Assembly (NCBI GenBank): GCA_002733665.1 | Contig: NVWM01000001.1 | Location: 62,001 to 126,000, forward strand | Length of the DNA: 64,000 bases | Reading direction: 5' to 3' | DNA from: Lutibacter sp. | GTDB lineage: Bacteria; Bacteroidota; Bacteroidia; Flavobacteriales; Flavobacteriaceae | In this document: piece by piece, positions 8,233 to 16,567 of the stretch | How the letters are laid out: each line of letters opens with the position of its first letter | How positions within the stretch are numbered: the stretch's first letter is position 1 | Notes under the pieces: generated by a model | What the model was told of the DNA's origin: nothing | What the model saw: the letters and a program-made list of their open reading frames with translations, nothing else | Database searches by the model: none | Position numbers and translations under genes: made by a program

Positions 8233-9417
8233 ATGAGATATTTAATCATTCTATTTATTGTTTTATCATCTTGTAAATCTTCGCCAGATAAAGAATCTGA
8301 ACCTAAAACATTTATAGAAATTCATAATGAGGCAATAGTAATTGACTCCCACAATGATATCCTAATGAAAACTGTGGACATAGGAATAATGTTGGATCAA
8401 GATTTAACCGGGAAAACACATAGCGATCTGAACCGTTGGAAAAAGGGAGGTTTGGATGTTCAAATATTTTCTGTGTATAGTGATGGAGGTGTTAAAAATC
8501 CTTATACAATAGCCAACAGGCAAATGGATAGTCTAGATGCAGTAGTAGCACGGAACCCAAATAAGATTATTAAAGTTGCCAACTCTGAAGCGATTTTAAA
8601 GACTATAGATGAAAATAAAATTGCAGCAATGTTTGGTGTTGAAGGTGGTCATATGATTGAAGATGACCTTAATAAATTAGAAGCACTCTATAAACGTGGC
8701 GCAAGATATTTAACTTTAACTCATAATGTCGCCCCTTCTTGGGCAACGAGCGCTGCAGATGAAACAACAAATCCAAACCTTCCCCAAAAAGGATTAACAG
8801 ATTTTGGAATACAGGTTGTAACAAAAATGAATAAATTAGGAATGATGATAGATGTGAGTCACTCTGGCGACCAGACTTTTTGGGATGTGATTAAGATTAC
8901 TAACAAACCAATTATTGCTTCTCATAGTTCGGTTTATAGTCTTGTTCCGAGCCCTCGAAATTTAAAAGACGATCAAATAAAAGCAATTGCTAATAATGAT
9001 GGTGTAATTATGATAAACTTTCATCCTGGTTTTATTGACAGTAGTTTTGGTGAAAAAGAAACGGCCTTTTTTAAAAAACACGCTATTGAAAGTGATTCAC
9101 TTTTAAAAAGAGGAATGGATGAATGGTATATGATGGATTACTTGTACAAAAAACATACTACAGAGGCAAACCAAATGAGACCTCCATTATCTAAGTTAAT
9201 TGATCATATAGATTACATTGTCAAACTGGTGGGTGTTGATTATATAGGTTTAGGGTCTGACTTTGACGGAATCAATCTTACACCACTGCAATTGGATGAT
9301 GTTACAGCATATCCTTTAATAACTAAAGCATTAGTGGAAAAAGGATACACTAAAAAAGATATTGTCAAAATTCTCGGAGGCAATTTCTTGAGAGTTTTAA
9401 AAGCGAATGAATTATAA
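8233..9417 (+). CDS. membrane dipeptidase (M19 family) lipoprotein
   Basis: 394 residues with a short lipoprotein signal (lipobox LSSC, Cys14). Family M19 zinc dipeptidase features are in order: IDSHNDIL near 42, the Glu ligand in GVEGGHMIED near 136, TLTHN, DVSHSGDQTFWDV near 212, ASHSSVYSLVPSPRNL near 234, and GLGSDFDG near 338. These enzymes hydrolyse dipeptides including L-D forms. Anchoring suggests processing of dipeptides or peptidoglycan fragments in the periplasm. It is a single gene with its own upstream element and is followed by a long inverted repeat. Confidence 0.92.
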   Translation: MRYLIILFIVLSSCKSSPDKESEPKTFIEIHNEAIVIDSHNDILMKTVDIGIMLDQDLTGKTHSDLNRWKKGGLDVQIFSVYSDGGVKNPYTIANRQMDSLDAVVARNPNKIIKVANSEAILKTIDENKIAAMFGVEGGHMIEDDLNKLEALYKRGARYLTLTHNVAPSWATSAADETTNPNLPQKGLTDFGIQVVTKMNKLGMMIDVSHSGDQTFWDVIKITNKPIIASHSSVYSLVPSPRNLKDDQIKAIANNDGVIMINFHPGFIDSSFGEKETAFFKKHAIESDSLLKRGMDEWYMMDYLYKKHTTEANQMRPPLSKLIDHIDYIVKLVGVDYIGLGSDFDGINLTPLQLDDVTAYPLITKALVEKGYTKKDIVKILGGNFLRVLKANEL

Positions 9418-9434
9418 TAAAACTATTGCCAAAG

Positions 9435-9551
9435 CCGTATAAAATTAATTACTAGTGCAAGTCTATTTACAAAAATCTTTGCGAATTTTCTATTTGATTT
9501 GTATTTGCTAAATTAGGTGCGTTAAAACACGCAACTAAATCTTATATACGG
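9435..9551. repeat. long imperfect inverted repeat element (copy 1)
   Basis: CCGTATA at 9435-9441 is answered by TATACGG at 9545-9551, with imperfect continuation inward. Inside lie GTGC, CAAAAATCTTTGCGAATTTT and a small hairpin TGCGT-TAAAAC-ACGCA (9518-9533). Layout and sequence resemble the element at 12965-13133. No open reading frame crosses it. Confidence 0.6.
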
Positions 9552-9638
9552 AAGCGAAATATCCAAACACAATCCTTTATTATTAAAAATAATCTTACAC
9601 ACACATAACTATCAATAATTAAATAGTAGCAAAAATCG

Positions 9639-9651
9639 TACATTCGCTTTC
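9639..9651 (+). promoter_or_regulatory. TACATTCGCTTTC box immediately before the PfpI gene
   Basis: TACATTCGCTTTC ends directly at the ATG (9652). It matches the core of the elements at 8142 and 11939 (TAnnTTCGCTTTC). If it is a -7 box the transcript would be leaderless or nearly so. Confidence 0.4.
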
Positions 9652-10422
9652 ATGAAGTCAATAAAAATTTTAATTCCCATTCCTTCTTACGGATTTGACA
9701 CTACAGAAGTTGCCGTTCCATGGAAGTTATTCTCAGAAAATAATTTTGAAGTTGTATTTGCTACTCCAAACGGAGAAATAGGAATCACAGATCAATCAAT
9801 GCTTCACGGCACTAAACTTGGTATTTGGAAATCGGCATTAATGGCTCGAAAAGATGCTGTTGAGGCACATAATGAACTTATAAAAGTATCTAATTTTCAG
9901 AAACCATTAAAGTATAGCGAACTTAAAGAAACCGATTTTGATGCGCTCCTTTTACCTGGAGGTCATGATAAAAAAGTAAAAGAATATTTAGAATCTACAC
10001 TACTCCAAAACCTTGTTGTTGATTTTTTTAATGCTGACAAACCTGTTGCAGCAGTATGTCATGGAGTTGTGTTGGCCGCAAGAAGCATCAACCAAAAAAC
10101 AGGAAAGTCGGTTTTGCATAATTTAAAAACGACTTCCTTATTGAAATCTCAAGAATTATTGGCTTACAATCTTACACGGCTTTGGCTTGGAGATTACTAC
10201 CTTACCTATCCAGAAATAACTGTAGAAGATGAAGTTGTAGCAACATTATCTGACAAGAAAAATTTTATAAAAGGACCAACACCAATTTTAAGAGATGATA
10301 TGAACCATCTCAATCGAGGCTTCGCTGTTACTTGCAAAAATTATGTGTCTGCTCGTTGGCCTGGAGATATCTATACCTTCTCTTTAGATTTTATTAAGTT
10401 GATTAAAAAGCACTATGTCTAA
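9652..10422 (+). CDS. DJ-1/PfpI family protein (Hsp31/glyoxalase III-like)
   Basis: A 256-residue class I amidotransferase-like fold. The nucleophile elbow VAAVCHG has Cys136 and His137; an upstream glutamate sits in TTEVAVPW (Glu19), and LLPGGHDKK (100-108) forms the neighbouring loop, as in Hsp31-type proteins. Known members act as glyoxalase III, deglycase or chaperone; which applies here is not visible. Its last 8 bases overlap glpK, so the two are translationally coupled. This suggests a link to glycerol metabolism, where triose phosphates give rise to methylglyoxal. That link is inference. Confidence 0.8.
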   Translation: MKSIKILIPIPSYGFDTTEVAVPWKLFSENNFEVVFATPNGEIGITDQSMLHGTKLGIWKSALMARKDAVEAHNELIKVSNFQKPLKYSELKETDFDALLLPGGHDKKVKEYLESTLLQNLVVDFFNADKPVAAVCHGVVLAARSINQKTGKSVLHNLKTTSLLKSQELLAYNLTRLWLGDYYLTYPEITVEDEVVATLSDKKNFIKGPTPILRDDMNHLNRGFAVTCKNYVSARWPGDIYTFSLDFIKLIKKHYV

Positions 10423-11902
10423 AAAATATATTATCGCATTAGATCAAGGAACTACAAGTTCTCGTTCTGTTTTGTTTGACCAAAACGGAAAACAAATAGC
10501 AATGGAACAACAAGAATTCAAGCAAATATTCCCTCATTCTGGTTGGGTGGAACACGATCCTCAAGAAATACTTGATTCGCAATTAAACACCTTTCAAAAC
10601 TTAATAAAAAACAACAATGTTGCTATAAAATCTATTGCAGGAATCGGCATCACCAATCAACGAGAAACAACTGTTGTGTGGAATAAATCTACAGGAAAAG
10701 CGATTTATAATGCAATAGTATGGCAAGACAAACGTACAGCAAGTATCTGTGAAGATCTAAAAAATAACGATTTAGAAGAATATGTGAAGAAAAATACGGG
10801 ATTGGTTATTGACTCTTATTTTTCTGGAACAAAAATTAAATGGATTCTTGACAATGTAGATAACGCAAGAGCATCCGCAGAAAAAGGAGAATTACTATTT
10901 GGCACTATTGATACTTGGCTACTTTGGAATTTAACAAATGGTAAAGTCCACGCAACAGATTATTCGAATGCCTCAAGAACAATGTTGTTTAATATCAATA
11001 CTTTAAAATGGGATGAAAAGTTACTTAAAGCATTAGACATTCCTAAAAATATGCTTGCTAAAGTGCATCATTCAAGTCATCATTTTGGAAATTTTGAATA
11101 CAAGAATCATCAAATTCCAATTGCAGGAATTGCAGGTGATCAACAAGCGGCATTGTTTGGTCAAGCATGTTTTGAAAAAGGTGAAGCAAAAAACACCTAC
11201 GGAACAGGATGTTTCCTGTTAATGAATACAGGAACAAAACCACAATATTCTAAAAACGGACTTCTGACAACGATTGCTTGGGGTATTGACAACAAAGTAT
11301 ATTATGCGCTCGAAGGAAGCGTTTTTATTGCAGGAGCAGCGATACAATGGCTTAGAGATGGTTTGCAAATAATTGATACTGCTGAAGAAAGTGAAACTAT
11401 TGCAAAACAATTAACTGGAGATAACCCAGTATATGTAGTTCCAGCATTTGCAGGTTTAGGAGCACCTTATTGGGATATGTATGCTCGTGGAGCCATCTTT
11501 GGTCTGACACGTGATACAGGAAAAGAACACTTAGTCAAAGCGACTTTAGACTCTTTGGCGTATCAATCAAAAGATTTGATAAATGCTATGCAAGAAGATT
11601 GCAACACACAACTCACTTCTCTAACCGTTGATGGTGGCGCAAGCGCAAACAATGTATTAATGCAGTTTCAAGCAGACATCCTCAACTGTACTGTAAATCG
11701 CCCTAAAAACACTGAATCTACAGCACTTGGAGCAGCATATTTGGCTGGAATTTCGGTTGGATTGTGGAAACAAAACGATATTCTCAAAACCAAAACAATT
11801 GAGCATACATTCACTCCAGAAATGGAAAACACAAAGCGAGAAAAACTATATAAAGGTTGGCAAAAAGCAGTAAAACGCAGTATGAATTGGGAAGATGAGT
11901 AA
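10415..11902 (+). CDS. glpK: glycerol kinase
   Basis: A 495-residue FGGY kinase of normal length. The N-terminal phosphate motif [15 protein letters not shown] is followed by [19 protein letters not shown], the ADP-site [11 protein letters not shown] and the second-domain motif [18 protein letters not shown]. It makes sn-glycerol-3-phosphate from glycerol and ATP in the cytoplasm. No glpF or glpD is adjacent. It is the distal gene of a two-gene operon with the PfpI-like gene (8-bp overlap). Confidence 0.96.
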   Translation: MSKKYIIALDQGTTSSRSVLFDQNGKQIAMEQQEFKQIFPHSGWVEHDPQEILDSQLNTFQNLIKNNNVAIKSIAGIGITNQRETTVVWNKSTGKAIYNAIVWQDKRTASICEDLKNNDLEEYVKKNTGLVIDSYFSGTKIKWILDNVDNARASAEKGELLFGTIDTWLLWNLTNGKVHATDYSNASRTMLFNINTLKWDEKLLKALDIPKNMLAKVHHSSHHFGNFEYKNHQIPIAGIAGDQQAALFGQACFEKGEAKNTYGTGCFLLMNTGTKPQYSKNGLLTTIAWGIDNKVYYALEGSVFIAGAAIQWLRDGLQIIDTAEESETIAKQLTGDNPVYVVPAFAGLGAPYWDMYARGAIFGLTRDTGKEHLVKATLDSLAYQSKDLINAMQEDCNTQLTSLTVDGGASANNVLMQFQADILNCTVNRPKNTESTALGAAYLAGISVGLWKQNDILKTKTIEHTFTPEMENTKREKLYKGWQKAVKRSMNWEDE

Positions 11903-11925
11903 TTATTAACAATACATAATCTTTG

Positions 11926-11971
11926 TTTTTAAAGTGCTATCTTCGCTTTCGTACGATATAGTTTATTAAAA
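11926..11971 (+). promoter_or_regulatory. shared upstream element with TATCTTCGCTTTCGTA (copy 2)
   Basis: TATCTTCGCTTTCGTA (11939-11954) followed by ATAGTTTATTAAAA (11958-11971) repeats the element at 8131-8176 with a one-base length change between the two blocks. It ends 60 nt before the ATG at 12032, much like the first copy. Confidence 0.5.
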
Positions 11972-12031
11972 CAGAACCATATCTTATACAATTGTGTGCT
12001 ATATACAAACTGAAAGGAACTAAATAAAAAA

Positions 12032-12940
12032 ATGATAAAAATGATAAAAATTAAACTATGTAGTCTGATAGCAATTTTATGTTCAGGTTTTGTATTAATG
12101 GGGCAGGAAACTGTAGAAAACAATGTTCTCAAATATCATAATCAATATTTAGAAAATTTTACTTATAACAAAAAGGAGAATACAATTTCTATGCAAAAAA
12201 ATTCTGCAAGATTTTCTTGTCAAGAAAATAAAAGTGATACAAAAAAAATAAATGTTTTATTAAAAAAAAATAAATCCAATTATACAAGCACTATGTATAA
12301 ATGTAATTATATTGATTTTATAGGAGAATCTAATGACATAATAATAAGTTTATTTAAAGATGATGGATCAATTAGTATAACTTCTATTTATCATAATAGA
12401 TTGAGCAATAACTTTACTTCTACAATTAAATATTCAAAAGGTAAATTGCTAAGCTTCGCTGGTTTCGCTAGCAATGCTACTTCAGGAGTGGCTAGTATAG
12501 ATGAAGAAGGAAATTTACTTAATAAAGGGGATTATGTAAGTATACAAATACCAAAGAGATTTAAGGGAAAACTTTATACTCAAAAATTATGTGAAAAAAT
12601 TTCAAATGTTAATATGACTTCTTCAATAAAATTTGAAGAATTTATAGATTACGTAAAATCTTCCGAATATAAGAAAGAAGAAAAAAAACAATTTTACCAA
12701 ACGTATAGAGATGATTATGCTAGTCGCAACAAAGGACTTGGTCTAAAGTTAAATAGTTTAACAAAAACTAAAGTAATAGACATCATGTTTGAAGAAGAAT
12801 ATTCTGGTTTACTTGAATTTTTAAAAATAAAAAAAATAACAAGCCTTGAAGGTGCTTTAGAAAACAAACGGAGATTTGGTTATTTACAAAATAAGTGTGT
12901 AAGACTTTTTGATATTAAATTGCCCCCATCATTCGAATAA
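12032..12940 (+). CDS. exported protein of unknown function
   Basis: A 302-residue protein with a signal peptide (KIKLCSLIAILCSGFVLMGQE; start at 12032 or the in-frame ATG 12041). I recognise no family. The mature protein is Lys/Asn-rich, has scattered cysteines (SCQENKS, YKCN, KLCEK, NKCVRLF) and a helical, charged second half (EYKKEEKKQFYQTYRDDYA). The gene is more A-rich than its neighbours and carries poly-A tracts at 12241-12248 (A8) and 12262-12270 (A9). It may be a lineage-specific or recently acquired gene. It is monocistronic with the shared upstream element. Confidence 0.6.
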   Translation: MIKMIKIKLCSLIAILCSGFVLMGQETVENNVLKYHNQYLENFTYNKKENTISMQKNSARFSCQENKSDTKKINVLLKKNKSNYTSTMYKCNYIDFIGESNDIIISLFKDDGSISITSIYHNRLSNNFTSTIKYSKGKLLSFAGFASNATSGVASIDEEGNLLNKGDYVSIQIPKRFKGKLYTQKLCEKISNVNMTSSIKFEEFIDYVKSSEYKKEEKKQFYQTYRDDYASRNKGLGLKLNSLTKTKVIDIMFEEEYSGLLEFLKIKKITSLEGALENKRRFGYLQNKCVRLFDIKLPPSFE

Positions 12941-12964
12941 TATAATTAAACGGCACACAACAAT

Positions 12965-13133
12965 GGCTATAATTAATACGGGCTTTAGTGCTTTTCCAAA
13001 AGGTTAGTACTTTTTACAAAAACCGCAAAATTTACAATTTTGCATTTAGTTGAAATTTAAAAGAAAAATTGTAAATTTAGCTAAGTGCAAGACCGAAAGT
13101 TCAGTCCTTCGAAATCCCGTACTAACCATAGCC
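12965..13133. repeat. nested inverted repeat element (copy 2)
   Basis: Outer arms 12965-12982 (GGCTATAATTAATACGGG) and 13116-13133 (CCCGTACTAACCATAGCC) match at 15 of 18 pairs, the rest being G-U type. Inner arms 13028-13041 (AAATTTACAATTTT) and 13065-13078 are perfect complements. The element fills the gap between convergent genes and resembles 9435-9551 (TATAA-ATTAAT-AC, TAGTGC, ACAAAAA, CATTT). Confidence 0.7.
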
Positions 13134-13163
13134 GAGCCAAAAAGCGAAACATTAAAAAATTCA

Positions 13164-15584
13164 CTAATAATTATCCACATCCAACCCAAAACGAATAGGT
13201 CTAAAATCTTTAACCGCTTGAAAAGTATTTTTAATTCTCAATATATGTTCTTTCGTTGTTTTTAATGATTGCTTTGGTGGTATTTTAATCAATAAAGTGC
13301 GTATATATTGATTGCGAACTCTAGAAACCACAGGAATTGTAGGACCCAAAACATTTTCTTTAAACACATTGATCAAAGACTTTCCGAGCCAAATAGCAGC
13401 AATATCAACTTTTGAGTAATCACGATGCTTTAAGGTGATTTTAACCATTCTATAAAACGGCGGATAGTGATATTGCCAACGCTCATCTAACTGTTCTTTA
13501 AACATTGTTTGATACTCATTGGTAGAAACTTGTTGTAATATTTGATGGTATGGATTGAAAGTTTGTATGGCAACTTTCCCCCGTTTCTTTGCTCTTCCTG
13601 CTCTACCAGAAACTTGAACCATCAACTGAAAACTACGTTCGTGTGCTCTAAAATCTGGAAAATTGAGCATATTATCAGCATTTAAAATTCCAACGAGTGA
13701 CACATTGCTAAAATCCAATCCTTTAGAAAGCATTTGTGTACCAACCAAAATGTCAATTTCTTGTGCCTGAAACTGTCCTATTATTTTCTGATACCCATAC
13801 TTTCCACGAGTCGTATCTAAGTCCATTCTTCCAACCTTTATAGTCGGAAACAAATCTGCTAATTCTAACTCAATCTGCTCAGTACCAAAACCTTTGGTGT
13901 TTAATTTTTCACTTCCACAAGCACCACAATTGTGTTGCATTGCTTGATGATGTCCACAATAATGACAACGCAATTCATTTTTAAACTTATGATAAGTCAA
14001 ACTTACATCACAATTAGAACATTGAGGAGAAACTCCACAAGTTTCACACTCAACAATTGGTGAGAACCCTCTCCTATTCTGAAATAAAATGACTTGTTCA
14101 TTTTCTTCTAACGCATTGTTTATCAACGCTATCAAACGGTCAGAAAAATGACCTTTCATTCTTTTCTTACGATGTTTTTCCTTGATATCTACCAATTCAA
14201 CTTCAGGCAACAATACGTTTCCATGACGTCGATTTATGGTAACCAAGCCGTATTTTCCTTCTTTCGCATTGTGAAAACTTTCTATAGATGGCGTTGCAGA
14301 ACCTAATAAAATTTTGGCTTTATGCATGTGTGATAATACAATTGCTGCATCACGTGCATGGTATCTCGGCGCAGGATCAAATTGCTTATACGATGTTTCA
14401 TGTTCTTCATCAACTATTATCAATCCGAGATTAGAAAACGGCAAAAATAATGAGGAACGCGCACCTAAAATAATCTGTGCTTTTGGCTTGTTTTCAAGAA
14501 CATTATTCCAGACTTCAACTCGTTCATTCATTGAATATTTAGAATGAAAAACAGCAACTTTATCGCCAAAATAATGTTGCAATCTTGTGATGAGTTGTGT
14601 AGTTAAAGCAATCTCTGGAAGCAAGTATAAAATTTGCTTATTTTCATCAAGTTGTTTCTGAATTAAATCAGCGTAAATCTCTGTTTTACCACTACTTGTA
14701 ACTCCATGAAGCAATACAACATCTTTTTCTTCAAATGATATTTCTATTTCAATTAACGCCTTTGATTGATGTTCGTTAAGTGTTTTCAGTTGGTTGTTCT
14801 TACCTTCAAAAGTGATTCTATCAACTTGTATAAAGTAATATTCAAAAACATCTTTCTCAACCAATGCTTTTATTACTGCAGTCGAACTTCCAGATGCTGT
14901 TTCTAAATCAGTAACTTTTACAGGCTTTTTGGTACTAAGTTGCAATTGAAAATATGATAAAACTGCTTCTCGCTGTTTCTTTGCTCTGTTTAACGATTCT
15001 AATAAATCATTTAATTTTTCTTCGGTATAAATAGAATTCAGGCGAACATATTTAACCAATTTTGGTTTGTATTGTTCGTAGATTCTTTCTTTTAAAATGA
15101 TTGCTTCTTTATCAAGCATCGATTTTAAAATCGGAAAGACTGTTTTTTTATTTAGGATACTGACAACTTGATTTACATTTAATTCTGACTGATGTTGCAA
15201 GGCATCAAAAATCAAAAATTCGTCGTTACTGAGTTCGTTTTCGGAAGTAAAACCCTCTTTTTTGAGGATACTCGTTTCACTTTCCAACAGGAATGCTGAA
15301 GGCAGCGCAGCACGAAATACGTCGCCCAACGTACACATATAGTAATCAGAAATCCATTGCCAATGCTGCAATTGTATTTCGTTTACAATTGGCGTTTCAT
15401 CTAATATTTGATGAATATCTTTTGCGTCATATCCTTTTGGTGCATTTTGGTGGATCTCATAGACAAGTGCTGTATAAATCTTCTTTTTACCAAATTCTAC
15501 TGCAACACGCATCCCTTTTTTCAGGAATTGTGACTCTGCTTCTGTTATTTTATAAGTAAATAACTTTGGCAACGGAATTGGCAA
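13164..15584 (-). CDS. priA: primosomal protein N' (replication restart helicase)
   Basis: A superfamily 2 DNA helicase of 806 residues as written. The N-terminal 3'-DNA-binding domain begins PIPLPKLFTY; Walker A GVTSSGKT is near 295, the DEEH box (IIVDEEHETSYKQ) near 390, the paired-Cys zinc region (CETCGVSPQCSNC to CGACG) about 511-555, and helicase C motifs (GTQMLSKGLDF, VSGRAGR) follow. It reloads the replisome at stalled forks. The start is uncertain: 15584 is TTG, but the frame continues to 15605 with YYINVIL, which matches the conserved N-terminus of homologues and would need an ATC start. It is 26 nt (or 4 nt) downstream of the TerB-like gene. Confidence 0.93.
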   Translation of the reverse strand: MPIPLPKLFTYKITEAESQFLKKGMRVAVEFGKKKIYTALVYEIHQNAPKGYDAKDIHQILDETPIVNEIQLQHWQWISDYYMCTLGDVFRAALPSAFLLESETSILKKEGFTSENELSNDEFLIFDALQHQSELNVNQVVSILNKKTVFPILKSMLDKEAIILKERIYEQYKPKLVKYVRLNSIYTEEKLNDLLESLNRAKKQREAVLSYFQLQLSTKKPVKVTDLETASGSSTAVIKALVEKDVFEYYFIQVDRITFEGKNNQLKTLNEHQSKALIEIEISFEEKDVVLLHGVTSSGKTEIYADLIQKQLDENKQILYLLPEIALTTQLITRLQHYFGDKVAVFHSKYSMNERVEVWNNVLENKPKAQIILGARSSLFLPFSNLGLIIVDEEHETSYKQFDPAPRYHARDAAIVLSHMHKAKILLGSATPSIESFHNAKEGKYGLVTINRRHGNVLLPEVELVDIKEKHRKKRMKGHFSDRLIALINNALEENEQVILFQNRRGFSPIVECETCGVSPQCSNCDVSLTYHKFKNELRCHYCGHHQAMQHNCGACGSEKLNTKGFGTEQIELELADLFPTIKVGRMDLDTTRGKYGYQKIIGQFQAQEIDILVGTQMLSKGLDFSNVSLVGILNADNMLNFPDFRAHERSFQLMVQVSGRAGRAKKRGKVAIQTFNPYHQILQQVSTNEYQTMFKEQLDERWQYHYPPFYRMVKITLKHRDYSKVDIAAIWLGKSLINVFKENVLGPTIPVVSRVRNQYIRTLLIKIPPKQSLKTTKEHILRIKNTFQAVKDFRPIRFGLDVDNY

Positions 15585-15609
15585 TATGACGTTAATATAA
15601 TAGATACCT

Positions 15610-16011
15610 TTAGCCTAAAAGTAAGTTTTTTATTTTTGCAAGCATTTCTTTTTCAGCACTATTACGTCCATAAAAAGCATCAGCAATCGCTAAACATGTT
15701 CTCCAAATAATTCGTTCAACTTTTGGAGGAAATAATTCTTCATTTTCTTTTTTGAAAGTTTCAAAGTCACCAACAAAATCATTTGCATGTGCTTCAAATG
15801 CACTTGCATGTAAAAAATCAAATACAATTTCTATTTGATATGCTGCATCATTTCCAAATTCATCTTCAGAATCATCAATTTCCATCCAATGATTGGTTAC
15901 TGTTTTCTTTAATGATGCGAATTCTTCATCTCTTACTACTTTATCACTTGCAGCAACTGCAAAAAATAGTTTTCCTAAATTTTGATAAAATTTATTTCCA
16001 ATCAGATCCAT
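15610..16011 (-). CDS. TerB-like protein
   Basis: A 133-residue helical protein resembling the TerB/DjlA-type fold: LGKLFFAVAASDKVVRDEE near 11-30 and RTCLAIADAFYGRNSAEKEML near 105-125, each with acidic residues placed as in TerB repeats. TerB-like proteins bind metals or act as envelope-stress accessories; the function here is not established. I use the ATG at 16011 (MDLIGNKFYQNL); a longer frame to 16098 adds 29 poorly conserved-looking residues. It probably leads an operon with priA. Confidence 0.6.
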   Translation of the reverse strand: MDLIGNKFYQNLGKLFFAVAASDKVVRDEEFASLKKTVTNHWMEIDDSEDEFGNDAAYQIEIVFDFLHASAFEAHANDFVGDFETFKKENEELFPPKVERIIWRTCLAIADAFYGRNSAEKEMLAKIKNLLLG

Positions 16012-16088
16012 AATTAGTGTTTTAAATTGTACTTCAAAAATACACTTTTTTACAATTGTGGAATTGCTTAACTGTTTATTTGTTGTTA

Positions 16089-16114
16089 GATTCTTCACTT
16101 CGTTCAGAATGACA
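16089..16114. repeat. REP-like family A (TTCTTCACTTCGTTCAGAATGAC)
   Basis: AGATTCTTCACTTCGTTCAG plus AATGACA. The reverse complement reads TCATTCTGAACGAAGTGAAG, the same family as the pair at 32535-32616. Confidence 0.75.
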
Positions 16115-16268
16115 AAAAAATATTGTTTGTAATAATTTGATGTTTATTTTCTTATCGATTCTTTGTTTTAGTTCAAATACACTCAACAACCAAACTCAGA
16201 ATAACATCATTAATTTTTCACTATCAATATTCTTAGCAAGAAAATTTTGTTATAGTTTATAAAGGTTT

Positions 16269-16339
16269 GTCGTTACCATGGAAATGGGAATCCAGTTATA
16301 ATAGCCTTTATGGATTCCGCATCTAGTGCGGAATGACAG
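16269..16339. repeat. REP-like family B (GGAATCC/GGATTCCGC unit)
   Basis: CGTTACCATGGAAATGGGAATCCAG is followed 14 bp later by ATGGATTCCGCATCTAGTGCGGAATGACAG. The arms GGAATCC and GGATTCC are complementary, and CCGCATCTAGTGCGG is itself a hairpin. Confidence 0.75.
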
Positions 16340-16394
16340 ATAATTAATATTCTTAAATCAATTCAAATAACTTTTTTTTTATAAATATTGGATA

Positions 16395-16487
16395 TCATTG
16401 CGAACGAAAGAGTGCTTAGTAAAGTACGAATGTGGCAATCTCATCAAAAAAAGAGATTACTTCAGTCATACTTCCCTCGTAATGACG
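16395..16487. repeat. REP-like family C (CATTGCGA ... GGCAATCTC)
   Basis: TCATTGCGAACGAAAG (16395-) through GTGGCAATCTCATC (to 16446), then the inverted partner GAGATTAC...CGTAATGACG (16453-16487). TCATTGCG and CGTAATGA, and GCAATCTC and GAGATTAC, pair in a large palindrome. Confidence 0.75.
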
Positions 16488-16567
16488 TTCCATTTTTTTT
16501 TGGCACGTTGTTTGTAAAGTATTCATTGTAATGCTAGCCAAGTATTATTAATTTTAAAACACGTACC

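Larger units (their letters stand above)
16012..16567. other. 556-bp gene-free spacer made of stacked REP-like repeats
   Basis: No convincing gene on either strand. It holds three unrelated REP-like families (16089-16114, 16269-16339, 16395-16487) separated by AT-rich sequence. The genes on both sides are transcribed outward, so promoters must also lie here: that of the TerB gene at the left edge and that of the 16568 gene at the right edge. Confidence 0.75.

Noticed and set aside
13050-13265. Plus-strand 71-codon frame
   Set aside because: It covers half of the nested inverted repeat and then the antisense of the priA 3' end.
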